A stretch of DNA of 64,000 bases, taken from Sporolactobacillus sp. Y61 (GTDB lineage: Bacteria; Bacillota; Bacilli; Bacillales; Sporolactobacillaceae). The stretch spans positions 1,054,001 through 1,118,000 of the forward strand of contig NZ_CP159510.1 in assembly GCF_040529185.1 (NCBI RefSeq), in the 5' to 3' direction. The notes below the pieces were generated by a model, which saw only the letters and a list, made by a program, of their open reading frames with translations, did not search any database and had not been told where the DNA came from. Below, piece after piece: positions 16,972 to 25,216 of the stretch (within the stretch, counting starts at the first letter, position 1; every line of letters starts with the position of its first letter). The position numbers and the translations under genes were made by a program.

Positions 16972-18228
16972 ATGAAAAAAAGACTACTGGCATTAATTAT
17001 TATTTTTTATCCAATTTTAGATATTATTTATAGTATTAATACAAATGTATTAAAAATTAATCTTCCTGTTAATCAGTTCTTAAGATTATTGATACTGGTT
17101 TATTTAATCACTTTTATTAAAAAGAAGAAACAACTTATTTTATTGTCAATATTGTTATTCTTTCTAGTTTGTGGGGAAGTTTTTTACAAAATAATGGATA
17201 TATCACAAAATAATATATTTGATAATTTGTCTTATATTCTCAAACTTCTTTTTTTCGTTATAGTTATTTTTTCTTTTGAAAATATATTGCGAAGAAAAAT
17301 TCTTGCTGCTGAAGATATTTTTAAATATATAATTTGGTCAACTTACATTATTACGATTAGTATATTAATCAGTCCACTCGGTATTGGATTTCATACATAT
17401 TCCAGTACTGTACCACGTTTTGGATATAAGGGATTATTTGTCGTCCATAATGCTGTTACTGCTACTCTACTCATTATTAATCCATTATGCCTTTATATGT
17501 GGTATAAATTCAAAAAAAAGATATACATAATAAATTATATATTAATCATTTTATCATTAATAATGTTAGGTACTAAATCAGGGCTTGTGGGAACTTTCTT
17601 CGTTCTTGCAATTGAAGTTATTTGTTATATGACGGTGACTAAATGGACAAAATGGAAAACACTTGTTTCAAGTTGCATAATTGTTTTTGGAACAACTATG
17701 TTATTCTTTTTTAAAAATCCTATATTACATTTTATTGATATGCAGCGGAATCTATTACAGACACTTGGAGGAAATAACTTATATAGTTACCTTGTATCGA
17801 ATAGAAATTTACAAATATATTACGTGGAAAACTATTTGAATAAATTATCTTACCCTAATATACTATTCTGGTTATTTGGTTTAGGATTTTCTACAGTAAA
17901 TTCTGTCATTCATCTTGGAAAAAGTGATTTTATGATAATGGAAATGGACTTCTATGGTATTTTGTTTTATTCAGGTATATTTGTCACAGTTTTTATTACA
18001 TCAATCATACTTATAAGAGTATATGCTTCAATAAGATTAATGACTAAAAATTGGTTTGATCCAAAATATTTGAACTTATTATTGAGTATATTCATGGGAA
18101 TTACTCATTCATTTTTTGGAGGGCACGTTATCTATGAGGCAATGTCAGCTCTTTATTTTGGGGCAGTATTGGCAGTTTCCAAAGTAGAATATGAAGTAGT
18201 GGCTGAGGAGAATAAAATTTATTCTTGA
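16972..18228 (+). CDS. Wzy-like polysaccharide polymerase / O-antigen ligase family protein
   Basis: 418 residues, almost entirely hydrophobic, with about ten or eleven predicted membrane spans and a longer external loop in the second half (about residues 250-300), the general architecture of Wzy/WaaL proteins. Individual residues are poorly conserved in this family, so the call rests on topology and on position between glycosyltransferases and a flippase in an EPS cluster. It would polymerise lipid-linked repeats on the outer face of the membrane. Very AT-rich (many TTA and ATA codons). Confidence 0.7.
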   Translation: MKKRLLALIIIFYPILDIIYSINTNVLKINLPVNQFLRLLILVYLITFIKKKKQLILLSILLFFLVCGEVFYKIMDISQNNIFDNLSYILKLLFFVIVIFSFENILRRKILAAEDIFKYIIWSTYIITISILISPLGIGFHTYSSTVPRFGYKGLFVVHNAVTATLLIINPLCLYMWYKFKKKIYIINYILIILSLIMLGTKSGLVGTFFVLAIEVICYMTVTKWTKWKTLVSSCIIVFGTTMLFFFKNPILHFIDMQRNLLQTLGGNNLYSYLVSNRNLQIYYVENYLNKLSYPNILFWLFGLGFSTVNSVIHLGKSDFMIMEMDFYGILFYSGIFVTVFITSIILIRVYASIRLMTKNWFDPKYLNLLLSIFMGITHSFFGGHVIYEAMSALYFGAVLAVSKVEYEVVAEENKIYS

Positions 18229-18243
18229 AATGAGGTTCTAATC

Positions 18244-19371
18244 ATGACTGCATCTTATGACTATTTAGTAGTGGGTTCTGGTCTGTTTGGAAGTACATTC
18301 GCATATGAAGCGGCAAAGCGCGGAAAACGTGTAAAAGTTATTGATAAAAGGTTACATATTGGTGGGAATATTTATACAGAAAATATAGAGGGCATAAATG
18401 TACACAAATATGGTGCACATATCTTTCATACAAATAATAAAAAAATCTGGGACTACATTAATCAATTTGCTGAATTTAACCGCTACACAAATAGTCCAAT
18501 AGCCAATTATAAAGGTGAAATTTATAATCTTCCCTTTAACATGAATACTTTTAATAAATTATGGGGTGTTGTTACCCCAGAACAGGCTGCAGCGAAGATA
18601 GAAGAACAAAAAGCAAAAATTCAAATTGGTCAACCAAAGAATATGGAAGAGCAGGCTATTTCATTAATTGGAACAGATATTTATTATAAATTAATAAAAG
18701 GATACACAGAGAAACAGTGGGGGAGAGAAGCTTCAGAATTACCTGCTTTTATTATCAAAAGGCTTCCGGTTCGTTTTACCTATAACAACAATTATTTTAA
18801 TGATAAATACCAGGGAATTCCGATCGGTGGATACACACAGATTATTGAAAAGATGTTGTCTAGTGAATTGATTGATGTTGAATTAGGTACTGATTTTCTT
18901 GATAGGAAAGATGAATATCTAAAAAAGTATCCTAAAATAATATACACAGGTATGATCGATCAATTTTTTAATTATTTATATGGAAGTTTAGAATACAGGA
19001 GTCTGGATTTCAAGACGGAGATATTAGATATTAAAAACTTTCAGGGGAATGCAGTAGTTAATTATACGGATTCTGAAACACCATTTACTCGAATTATCGA
19101 GCATAAGCACTTCGAATTTGGAACACAACCAAAAACTGTTATCACCAAAGAATATCCGAAAGAATGGGAAAAAGGCGATGAACCTTATTATCCAATGAAT
19201 GACCAGCGTAACAACAAAATTTATCGACAATATCGACAATTGGCTGAAAAAACGCCCAATGTAATTTTTGGTGGCAGGTTAGGTATGTATAAGTACTATG
19301 ATATGCATCAAGTGATTGGAGCGGCATTAGCCGTTGTAAATGCTGAGTTTGATGATAAAAGGATGAGTTAA
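18244..19371 (+). CDS. glf: UDP-galactopyranose mutase
   Basis: 375 residues. FAD-binding N-terminus DYLVVGSGLFGSTFAYEAAKRGKRVKVIDKR, HIGGNIYTE, VHKYGAHIFHTNN and KGYTEKQWGR are diagnostic. The enzyme interconverts UDP-galactopyranose and UDP-galactofuranose through a flavin-sugar adduct, so the EPS probably contains galactofuranose. The C-terminus (GGRLGMYKYYDMHQVIGAAL) is also typical. The next gene begins 4 nt after the stop and encodes a GT2 enzyme of the type often partnered with Glf. Confidence 0.96.
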   Translation: MTASYDYLVVGSGLFGSTFAYEAAKRGKRVKVIDKRLHIGGNIYTENIEGINVHKYGAHIFHTNNKKIWDYINQFAEFNRYTNSPIANYKGEIYNLPFNMNTFNKLWGVVTPEQAAAKIEEQKAKIQIGQPKNMEEQAISLIGTDIYYKLIKGYTEKQWGREASELPAFIIKRLPVRFTYNNNYFNDKYQGIPIGGYTQIIEKMLSSELIDVELGTDFLDRKDEYLKKYPKIIYTGMIDQFFNYLYGSLEYRSLDFKTEILDIKNFQGNAVVNYTDSETPFTRIIEHKHFEFGTQPKTVITKEYPKEWEKGDEPYYPMNDQRNNKIYRQYRQLAEKTPNVIFGGRLGMYKYYDMHQVIGAALAVVNAEFDDKRMS

Positions 19372-19375
19372 TGGG

Positions 19376-20326
19376 ATGGAAAAAATCTGTGCAGTTGTTG
19401 TGACTTTCAACAGGTTAGATCTCTTAAAAATATGTCTCAACGCTTTAAAAAAACAAACGCGAATATTGGATGAAATATTAATTATTGATAATCATAGTAC
19501 TGATGGGACTACTGAATTTTTAAAAGAAACATATTCTGAAGATCAAAAAGTTGAGATCCTCTATTTAAAGGATAATTTAGGTGGTGCCGGTGGATTTGAA
19601 ACTGGGATCAGGCACGCTTATCAGGAGAACTTCGATTGGCTTTGGGTCATGGATGATGATGCCGAACCTGAATCAACTTGTCTGGAAGCTCTTCTGAAAT
19701 ATAATAGTCGCTCCATTGGTCTGCTAGCCCCTGTGATAATAAATAAGAAATCAAAAAAGGTGCAAAATTATCACCATAAAAGACTAAATGATTCATTAAC
19801 AAAAGATATATATATATCAAACGATGAAATTAGGTCACATTCTATAATTGAGTTGGATGCTAATGCATTTGTTGGGCCACTCATTTCTCACTCTGCTATT
19901 GAACGAATTGGTTTTCCTAGAGGAGATTTTTTTATTTGGTTGGATGACACAGAATATACATACAGGATCAGTCGTAGGATGCCAATAAGATTAGTTACTC
20001 ACGCCTTAATTTATCACAATGATAAAGCAGGGAATAATAATAAGGTGCTTAATTTCTGGAAACACTGTTATGGGAGTCGAAACAGATGGCTGTGGAGACA
20101 TACTACTTTACATGGAGTTAAACTAGTGCGTGGAAACGTGGCTGCATATGTGGATTATATAAAACAATTCATCAAGATTTTAGTTAAAAATGATTGGAAA
20201 GGTAACCGCAAAACTGGGCTTAAGTTTTTAGTAAGAACAATCATTTTTTCGCAAAATAGGATACCAGGCAAATTTATTGATCCCGCTGACTATTTGTCAA
20301 TGATTCGTAATACACTGTTCGAATAA
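19376..20326 (+). CDS. GT2 glycosyltransferase, possibly galactofuranosyl-transferring
   Basis: 316 residues. AVVVTFNRLDLLKICLNALKKQT and NLGGAGGFETGIRHAYQENFDWLWVMDDDAEPE match the GT2 subgroup that includes rhamnosyl- and galactofuranosyltransferases; the DDD motif (WVMDDDAEP) binds the metal-nucleotide. The later segment FIWLDDTEYTYRI is also typical of this subgroup. Tight linkage to glf suggests, but does not prove, transfer of galactofuranose. Confidence 0.85.
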   Translation: MEKICAVVVTFNRLDLLKICLNALKKQTRILDEILIIDNHSTDGTTEFLKETYSEDQKVEILYLKDNLGGAGGFETGIRHAYQENFDWLWVMDDDAEPESTCLEALLKYNSRSIGLLAPVIINKKSKKVQNYHHKRLNDSLTKDIYISNDEIRSHSIIELDANAFVGPLISHSAIERIGFPRGDFFIWLDDTEYTYRISRRMPIRLVTHALIYHNDKAGNNNKVLNFWKHCYGSRNRWLWRHTTLHGVKLVRGNVAAYVDYIKQFIKILVKNDWKGNRKTGLKFLVRTIIFSQNRIPGKFIDPADYLSMIRNTLFE

Positions 20327-20354
20327 ATATTCACTTGACAGATTTGAGGACAAA

Positions 20355-21386
20355 ATGAATAAAAAACCGTTGGTAAGTATTATTATTCCTGTATACAATG
20401 CGGAAAACTATATAAAAAATTGTATAAGCAGTATTTTGAATCAATCTTATAAAAACTTTGAGGTTATCTTAATTGATGATGGCTCCACTGATTATAGCAA
20501 GAGATTATGCGAAGAATATGCAAAAAAGGATGCACGCATTAAATTATATCACCAGGAGAATAGTGGTCCTTCAACAGCAAGAAATCTAGGGTTACATTTG
20601 GCGACAGGTAAATATATTCAATTTGTTGATGCGGATGACAGTTTGGAAAACGATGCGATAGAAAAATTGAAGGTGGCTGTCAAACCAGATGTTCAACTTG
20701 TTATATGTGGATATCGAAAATCAAGTAAAACTAAAAATATTACAGAAGATGTGCATCCTGTGATTAGCGGGACTTATCGTACAGAAGATTTTTACAAATA
20801 TTTTGGAGTATTATATAAAGATTTATCAATAGTATTTCCGTGGAACAAGCTGTATTTGAAGGAGATTATTAACCAATTCGAAATAAGGTTTAATCCGGAG
20901 CTAAAACTCGGAGAAGATCTGTTATTTAATCTTGATTACCTTAAACATTGTAGAAAGATCAATATGATAAGTAACGAATGCCTTTATAATTATATGATTC
21001 ACAAAAGCGAGAACTCATTATCGTCTGGGATCATTGAAGGCTTTTTTCGAACTCAATATATGTTAATTTCTAAAGTTAGAGAATTTCTGATTTCCAAACA
21101 ATGTTATTCCGATCAAAACAAATTAATTATAGATAATGCTTATATGTCCAGTGTAGTTTCCTATACTAGTGCTATCATTTTTGGAGATCTTCACATTTCA
21201 AAGAGAAATAGATTAAATATGATTGAAAAATTGGTGAATAATAGTTATGTGGAATCAGAGTTAAACAATATTCATTATGATTCTTTACAAAATTGGGTAA
21301 TGTTCAATCTAATTAAAAGAAAACTTACCAGAGCCATTTATCTGTTGTTAAAATTGAAGAGTACAATTCGCTCGTTTTTAAGATAA
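20355..21386 (+). CDS. GT2 family glycosyltransferase
   Basis: 343 residues. PLVSIIIPVYNAENYIKNCISSILNQSY, IDDGSTDYSKRLCEEYA and YIQFVDADDSLE form the GT-A nucleotide-binding core. GEDLLFNLDYLKHC is the downstream acidic region often present in EpsJ-like enzymes. The C-terminal ~100 residues are basic and hydrophobic, suggesting membrane association. It presumably adds one sugar to the EPS repeat; specificity is unknown. A related enzyme is encoded at 58168-59166. Confidence 0.88.
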   Translation: MNKKPLVSIIIPVYNAENYIKNCISSILNQSYKNFEVILIDDGSTDYSKRLCEEYAKKDARIKLYHQENSGPSTARNLGLHLATGKYIQFVDADDSLENDAIEKLKVAVKPDVQLVICGYRKSSKTKNITEDVHPVISGTYRTEDFYKYFGVLYKDLSIVFPWNKLYLKEIINQFEIRFNPELKLGEDLLFNLDYLKHCRKINMISNECLYNYMIHKSENSLSSGIIEGFFRTQYMLISKVREFLISKQCYSDQNKLIIDNAYMSSVVSYTSAIIFGDLHISKRNRLNMIEKLVNNSYVESELNNIHYDSLQNWVMFNLIKRKLTRAIYLLLKLKSTIRSFLR

Positions 21387-21421
21387 CTATTTCATAAACA
21401 GCGAGGAGGGCACAAATATCA

Positions 21422-22534
21422 ATGAAAAAGATCGGTATTATTACAATTAATGATTATAACAATTATGGTAATAGATTACAGAATTATGCAACTCAGGAAG
21501 TATTAAGATATCTAGGCTTTTCTGTGGAAACCATCATAAATCACAGTGTAAACAGCATACCATACGATTATATTGAAAAAGAAAGTTTGTTGAAAAAAGT
21601 AAAAAAAATAAAGAATAAATCTATACAGCAAATATTTCAGAAGATTAGAAGTATAAAGTTGCAGAAAAAAAGAATGGATGAATTTAAGAAGTTTACTTTA
21701 AATTTTATCAATGAATCAGAGTATGTCGTAAGTAACGATAATGTCCCATCCTCTCTAAATAATGAATTTGATTTTTTTATTTCGGGGAGTGATCAAATAT
21801 GGAACCCTGTATACGGGCATGGAACGCCAATAGATTTTTTAATGTTTGCAGATGAAGAAAAAAGGATAGCCTATGCCCCAAGCTTTGGTATCTCGGAAAT
21901 TCCCTCAGAATATGAACCATCTTTTAAAATTGGATTATCAAAGATGAGTAAGTTATCTGTCCGTGAAAAATCCGGTGCAGAAATTATAAAGAAACTAACT
22001 GGTAGAGATGCAGATGTTTTAATAGATCCGACGATGATGCTAACTGCAGAAAAGTGGTTATCTGTATCTCAACCAGCGTCATGTAAATCTCAGGGAAAAT
22101 ATCTACTGACATATTTTCTTGGTGATTTACCTAAACAGAATAAAGTGCGGATCCAGAAAATCGCTAAGATTTATTCTCTGGAGATCATTTCCCTCCTGGA
22201 TATTAATTGTGAAAAAGCTTTTACTGCTGGTCCTGGTGAATTTATTGATCTGATTAATTCAGCCAGTATCGTATGTACGGATTCTTTTCATGGGGTTGTT
22301 TTTTCTTTACTTCTGGGAATCCCCTTTATTGTATTCGAGAGAGAAGGAAAAGAACCATCGATGGGATCGAGAATACAAACATTGTTAGCAATATTTGATA
22401 TGAGGAATCGTACAATCCAAAACATTACAGACGATCACAACATCATGAGAATTGATTTTTCAAAGGTAAAGGCTGTATTAGAGAACGAAAGAGAAAAAAC
22501 GATACGCTATTTAAGTACTGCGTTAAATGACTAA
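21422..22534 (+). CDS. Polysaccharide pyruvyl transferase family protein
   Basis: 370 residues, PF04230-type. The N-terminal motif GIITINDYNNYGNRLQNYATQEVL, FISGSDQIWNPVYGHGTP, VREKSGAEIIKKLTG, LIDPTMML and the late CTDSFHGVVFSLLLGIPFIVFER are all typical. Members transfer pyruvyl groups from phosphoenolpyruvate to sugars, giving an acidic ketal on the polysaccharide. It is followed by a gene for a nitroreductase-like protein, a pairing seen in polysaccharide clusters of Firmicutes. SD AGCGAGGAGGG precedes ATG 21422. Confidence 0.9.
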   Translation: MKKIGIITINDYNNYGNRLQNYATQEVLRYLGFSVETIINHSVNSIPYDYIEKESLLKKVKKIKNKSIQQIFQKIRSIKLQKKRMDEFKKFTLNFINESEYVVSNDNVPSSLNNEFDFFISGSDQIWNPVYGHGTPIDFLMFADEEKRIAYAPSFGISEIPSEYEPSFKIGLSKMSKLSVREKSGAEIIKKLTGRDADVLIDPTMMLTAEKWLSVSQPASCKSQGKYLLTYFLGDLPKQNKVRIQKIAKIYSLEIISLLDINCEKAFTAGPGEFIDLINSASIVCTDSFHGVVFSLLLGIPFIVFEREGKEPSMGSRIQTLLAIFDMRNRTIQNITDDHNIMRIDFSKVKAVLENEREKTIRYLSTALND

Positions 22535-22582
22535 TATTTAATGTTAAGAATAAATTTTTGACAATTTATTAATTTGATCAAT

Positions 22583-22609
22583 CATGGTAAAAATGAACCA
22601 TGTCTTTTT
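22583..22609 (+). terminator. Possible weak terminator between the pyruvyl transferase and nitroreductase genes
   Basis: CATGGT (22583-22588) pairs with ACCATG (22597-22602), followed by TCTTTTT. The stem is only six pairs. The surrounding 176-nt gap is the largest within cluster 1, so a new transcription unit could start here. Confidence 0.35.
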
Positions 22610-22710
22610 CATGGAAATACCAGGTGAGATATTGATACTAAAGGATAATTTTAACTATCTGAGAAGTTGATTCTTAACTGGTATAGATAATTTAAGGAGG
22701 TAACCAGGGC

Positions 22711-23733
22711 ATGAAAAAAATAATGAAAAGGATTCTTCCTAATGTAATTATCAACATACTAAAAAAGATACGTAGTAAGATGACCTTTACTTCAATAACT
22801 CTGATAAAGAATTATATTTACGATTTTCGAAGATACAGAAAATACTCAGGAACATTAAATATTCTTAATGATCAAAAGAAAAATGATGCATACATTATCT
22901 ATATTTATCACGCCATTGAAAAGGGTATGTCGTTACCTGAACCGAGAATTGGGTTTGGTAAGGATAAAGTGAAACTTCTTATTAATCTGATTGAAAGAAC
23001 TCTTGCAATTTTTGGACCAAATGAAACTACAGAAGTTGCAGTGAATACACTATTTACTTACTATCACTTTAATCTTGAGCATGGTTTGGATAATCCTGAA
23101 CTTTTAAAAAAACTAAATGAATTTAAACACTCATACCATCACCATTTTACAGATGATGGAGGTACGCTTATTACTGGTCGGGAAGAGATTAATAAAAAAG
23201 CAAAGCTGGATACATTTGGAAGTTTTCTGGAGAGCCGTTATAGTATCAGAAATTTTGCTAAAGGAACAATTGATATAGATTTAATTAAAAAAGCTGTAAA
23301 AATGGCGAGAAAAACGCCATCCGTGTGCAATCGACAGGGCTCCAGGGTTCATGTTTATTCCGATAATCAAACCAAACAAGCTGTTTTGAATTGCCAAAAT
23401 GGAAACAGAGGTTTTGGGAATACAGCTGATAAGGTATTATTAATTACTGAAGATTTATCCATATTTCATGGGGTAATAGAAAGAAATCAGGCATATATAG
23501 ATGGTGGTTTATTCAGCATGACCCTTGTATATGCATTACACTCTTTAGGGATTGGAACATGTTGTTTAAATTGCTCGATTGATAAAGAAATGGATATAAA
23601 CTTAAGGAGGGTTACCGGAATTGATGCCACTGAAACACCAATTATGATGATAGTGATCGGATGGATACCGGAGTCCCTGAAAGTAACTCAATCACACAGG
23701 AAACCCGTTGAAGAAATACTTTTTATCCATTAA
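22711..23733 (+). CDS. Nitroreductase-family protein of the EPS cluster
   Basis: 340 residues. Residues ~1-165 form an N-terminal extension containing IYHAIEKGMSLPEPRIGFG. The C-terminal half is an FMN-binding nitroreductase fold: SRYSIRNFAKGTIDIDLIKKAVKMARKTPSVCNRQGSRVHVY, then AYIDGGLFSMTLVYALHSLGIGTCCLNC. Proteins with this layout occur in polysaccharide clusters beside pyruvyl transferases; their reaction has not been established to my knowledge. SD AAGGAGGTAACC precedes ATG 22711. Confidence 0.82.
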   Translation: MKKIMKRILPNVIINILKKIRSKMTFTSITLIKNYIYDFRRYRKYSGTLNILNDQKKNDAYIIYIYHAIEKGMSLPEPRIGFGKDKVKLLINLIERTLAIFGPNETTEVAVNTLFTYYHFNLEHGLDNPELLKKLNEFKHSYHHHFTDDGGTLITGREEINKKAKLDTFGSFLESRYSIRNFAKGTIDIDLIKKAVKMARKTPSVCNRQGSRVHVYSDNQTKQAVLNCQNGNRGFGNTADKVLLITEDLSIFHGVIERNQAYIDGGLFSMTLVYALHSLGIGTCCLNCSIDKEMDINLRRVTGIDATETPIMMIVIGWIPESLKVTQSHRKPVEEILFIH

Positions 23734-23751
23734 AGCGGTGAAGGACAAATT

Positions 23752-25161
23752 ATGAATCCATATAAAAAGCTAGCAAAAAACTCGATAATATTTGCTATTG
23801 GTAATTTTGGGAGCAAACTGATTTCTCTAATTCTCGTTCCCCTTTATACTTTCTACTTATCGACCGGTCAGTATGGTACAGTTGATCTTGTAACCACTAC
23901 AGTAGCATTGATTGTCCCAATTATAACACTTAGCATTTCTGATGCTGTTCTACGATTTGTAATGGATAATAATTCGGATAAAAATTCTGTTCTAAGTAAT
24001 GGCGTATGTCTTATTATTATTGGTTTATTAATATCCCTTGTATTTTATCCGATTTTTAAGACCTTTTTTCCTTTCCGTGAATACATCAATCTATTTTATC
24101 TTTTCCTTCTTACCCAGTCTTTAAATGGTCTGTTTCTTCAGTTTACCCGTGCTGTAGGTAAGGTAAATCTTTTTGCGGGAGTAGGAATAATTAGCTCAAT
24201 TGTTGTCCTTGGTGGTAACATCATTTTTTTAGTGATATTAAAAATGGGAATAACGGGTTATTTATTATCACTTATTTCAGCGGATGTTGCCAGTTTGATC
24301 ATAATTATGACAGTTGGCAGCGCTATTCGTTATGTTGACTTCCAAAAGATAAATATTTCTTTACTAAGGAAGATGATTATTTATTCACTGCCACTGATGC
24401 CAACAACCTTAATGTGGTGGGTGCTCAATCTTTCGGGTAGATTTATTATCAGTTTTTTTGTTGGAGTTGCGGCTAACGGATTGTTCGCAGTGGCAACAAA
24501 AATTCCAAATGTATTAAATGTTTTAAGCAACGTTTTTTTTCAGGCGTGGCAAATGTCAGCTATCGAAGAAATAAATTCAAAAAATAAATCTCTATTCTTT
24601 TCAAACGTTTATATGATGCTTTCATCAATCATGTTCATTGCAATGTCGTTTATTCTAATTGTTTTAAAATGGATAATGGGACTGATTGTGTCTGCTGAGT
24701 TCTACGATGCCTGGAACCTTGTCCCTTTTTTACTGATGGGTGTTGTTTTTTCCAGTTTTGCTAGTTTCTTTGGACAGATTTATGTTGCGAATAAAAATAC
24801 AGTTGGTGTTTTTAAAACGTCATTTCTGAGTGCGTTAATTAATGTTATTATTAACTTTATACTTGTCCCTTTCATTGGGACGATTGGCGCTTCTGTTTCA
24901 ATGATGGTAAGTTTTGCGGCTATGTGGCTCATGCGAGTAATAGACACAAATCATTTTGTAACAATTGATATAAAAGTGCACAGGACAGTAACAAATTTAC
25001 TGATACTATTTTTGCAAATATTTCTGTTATACATACCAATTCCATTACAAGTAGTCTTTCAAAGCATGCTTTTCTGTATTATATTACTACTTAACAAGGA
25101 TAGTATAAAGATTTGTTATAAAAAAGTGGCAGCTACTCTAGAAAAGAGATATTCAAAATAA
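23752..25161 (+). CDS. Wzx-like polysaccharide flippase (oligosaccharide flippase family)
   Basis: 469 residues with about 12-14 hydrophobic spans. The N-terminus (KKLAKNSIIFAIGNFGSKLISLILVPLYTFYLSTGQYGTVDLVTT) is the standard start of PST/MATE-like polysaccharide transporters. It would move the undecaprenyl-linked repeat unit to the outer face for polymerisation. It is the last membrane-assembly gene of cluster 1 and the only flippase in the window, so cluster 2 may depend on it or on a gene outside. The stop is 55 nt before the glucosaminidase gene. Confidence 0.92.
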   Translation: MNPYKKLAKNSIIFAIGNFGSKLISLILVPLYTFYLSTGQYGTVDLVTTTVALIVPIITLSISDAVLRFVMDNNSDKNSVLSNGVCLIIIGLLISLVFYPIFKTFFPFREYINLFYLFLLTQSLNGLFLQFTRAVGKVNLFAGVGIISSIVVLGGNIIFLVILKMGITGYLLSLISADVASLIIIMTVGSAIRYVDFQKINISLLRKMIIYSLPLMPTTLMWWVLNLSGRFIISFFVGVAANGLFAVATKIPNVLNVLSNVFFQAWQMSAIEEINSKNKSLFFSNVYMMLSSIMFIAMSFILIVLKWIMGLIVSAEFYDAWNLVPFLLMGVVFSSFASFFGQIYVANKNTVGVFKTSFLSALINVIINFILVPFIGTIGASVSMMVSFAAMWLMRVIDTNHFVTIDIKVHRTVTNLLILFLQIFLLYIPIPLQVVFQSMLFCIILLLNKDSIKICYKKVAATLEKRYSK

Positions 25162-25216
25162 CTAAATCATCAGTCTCATAGACATCGTAAATATACAAAT
25201 AAGGGGATTGGAGAAA

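Noticed and set aside
22557..22585. TTGACA promoter before the nitroreductase gene
   Set aside because: A good -35 word is present but no -10 lies at a suitable distance.
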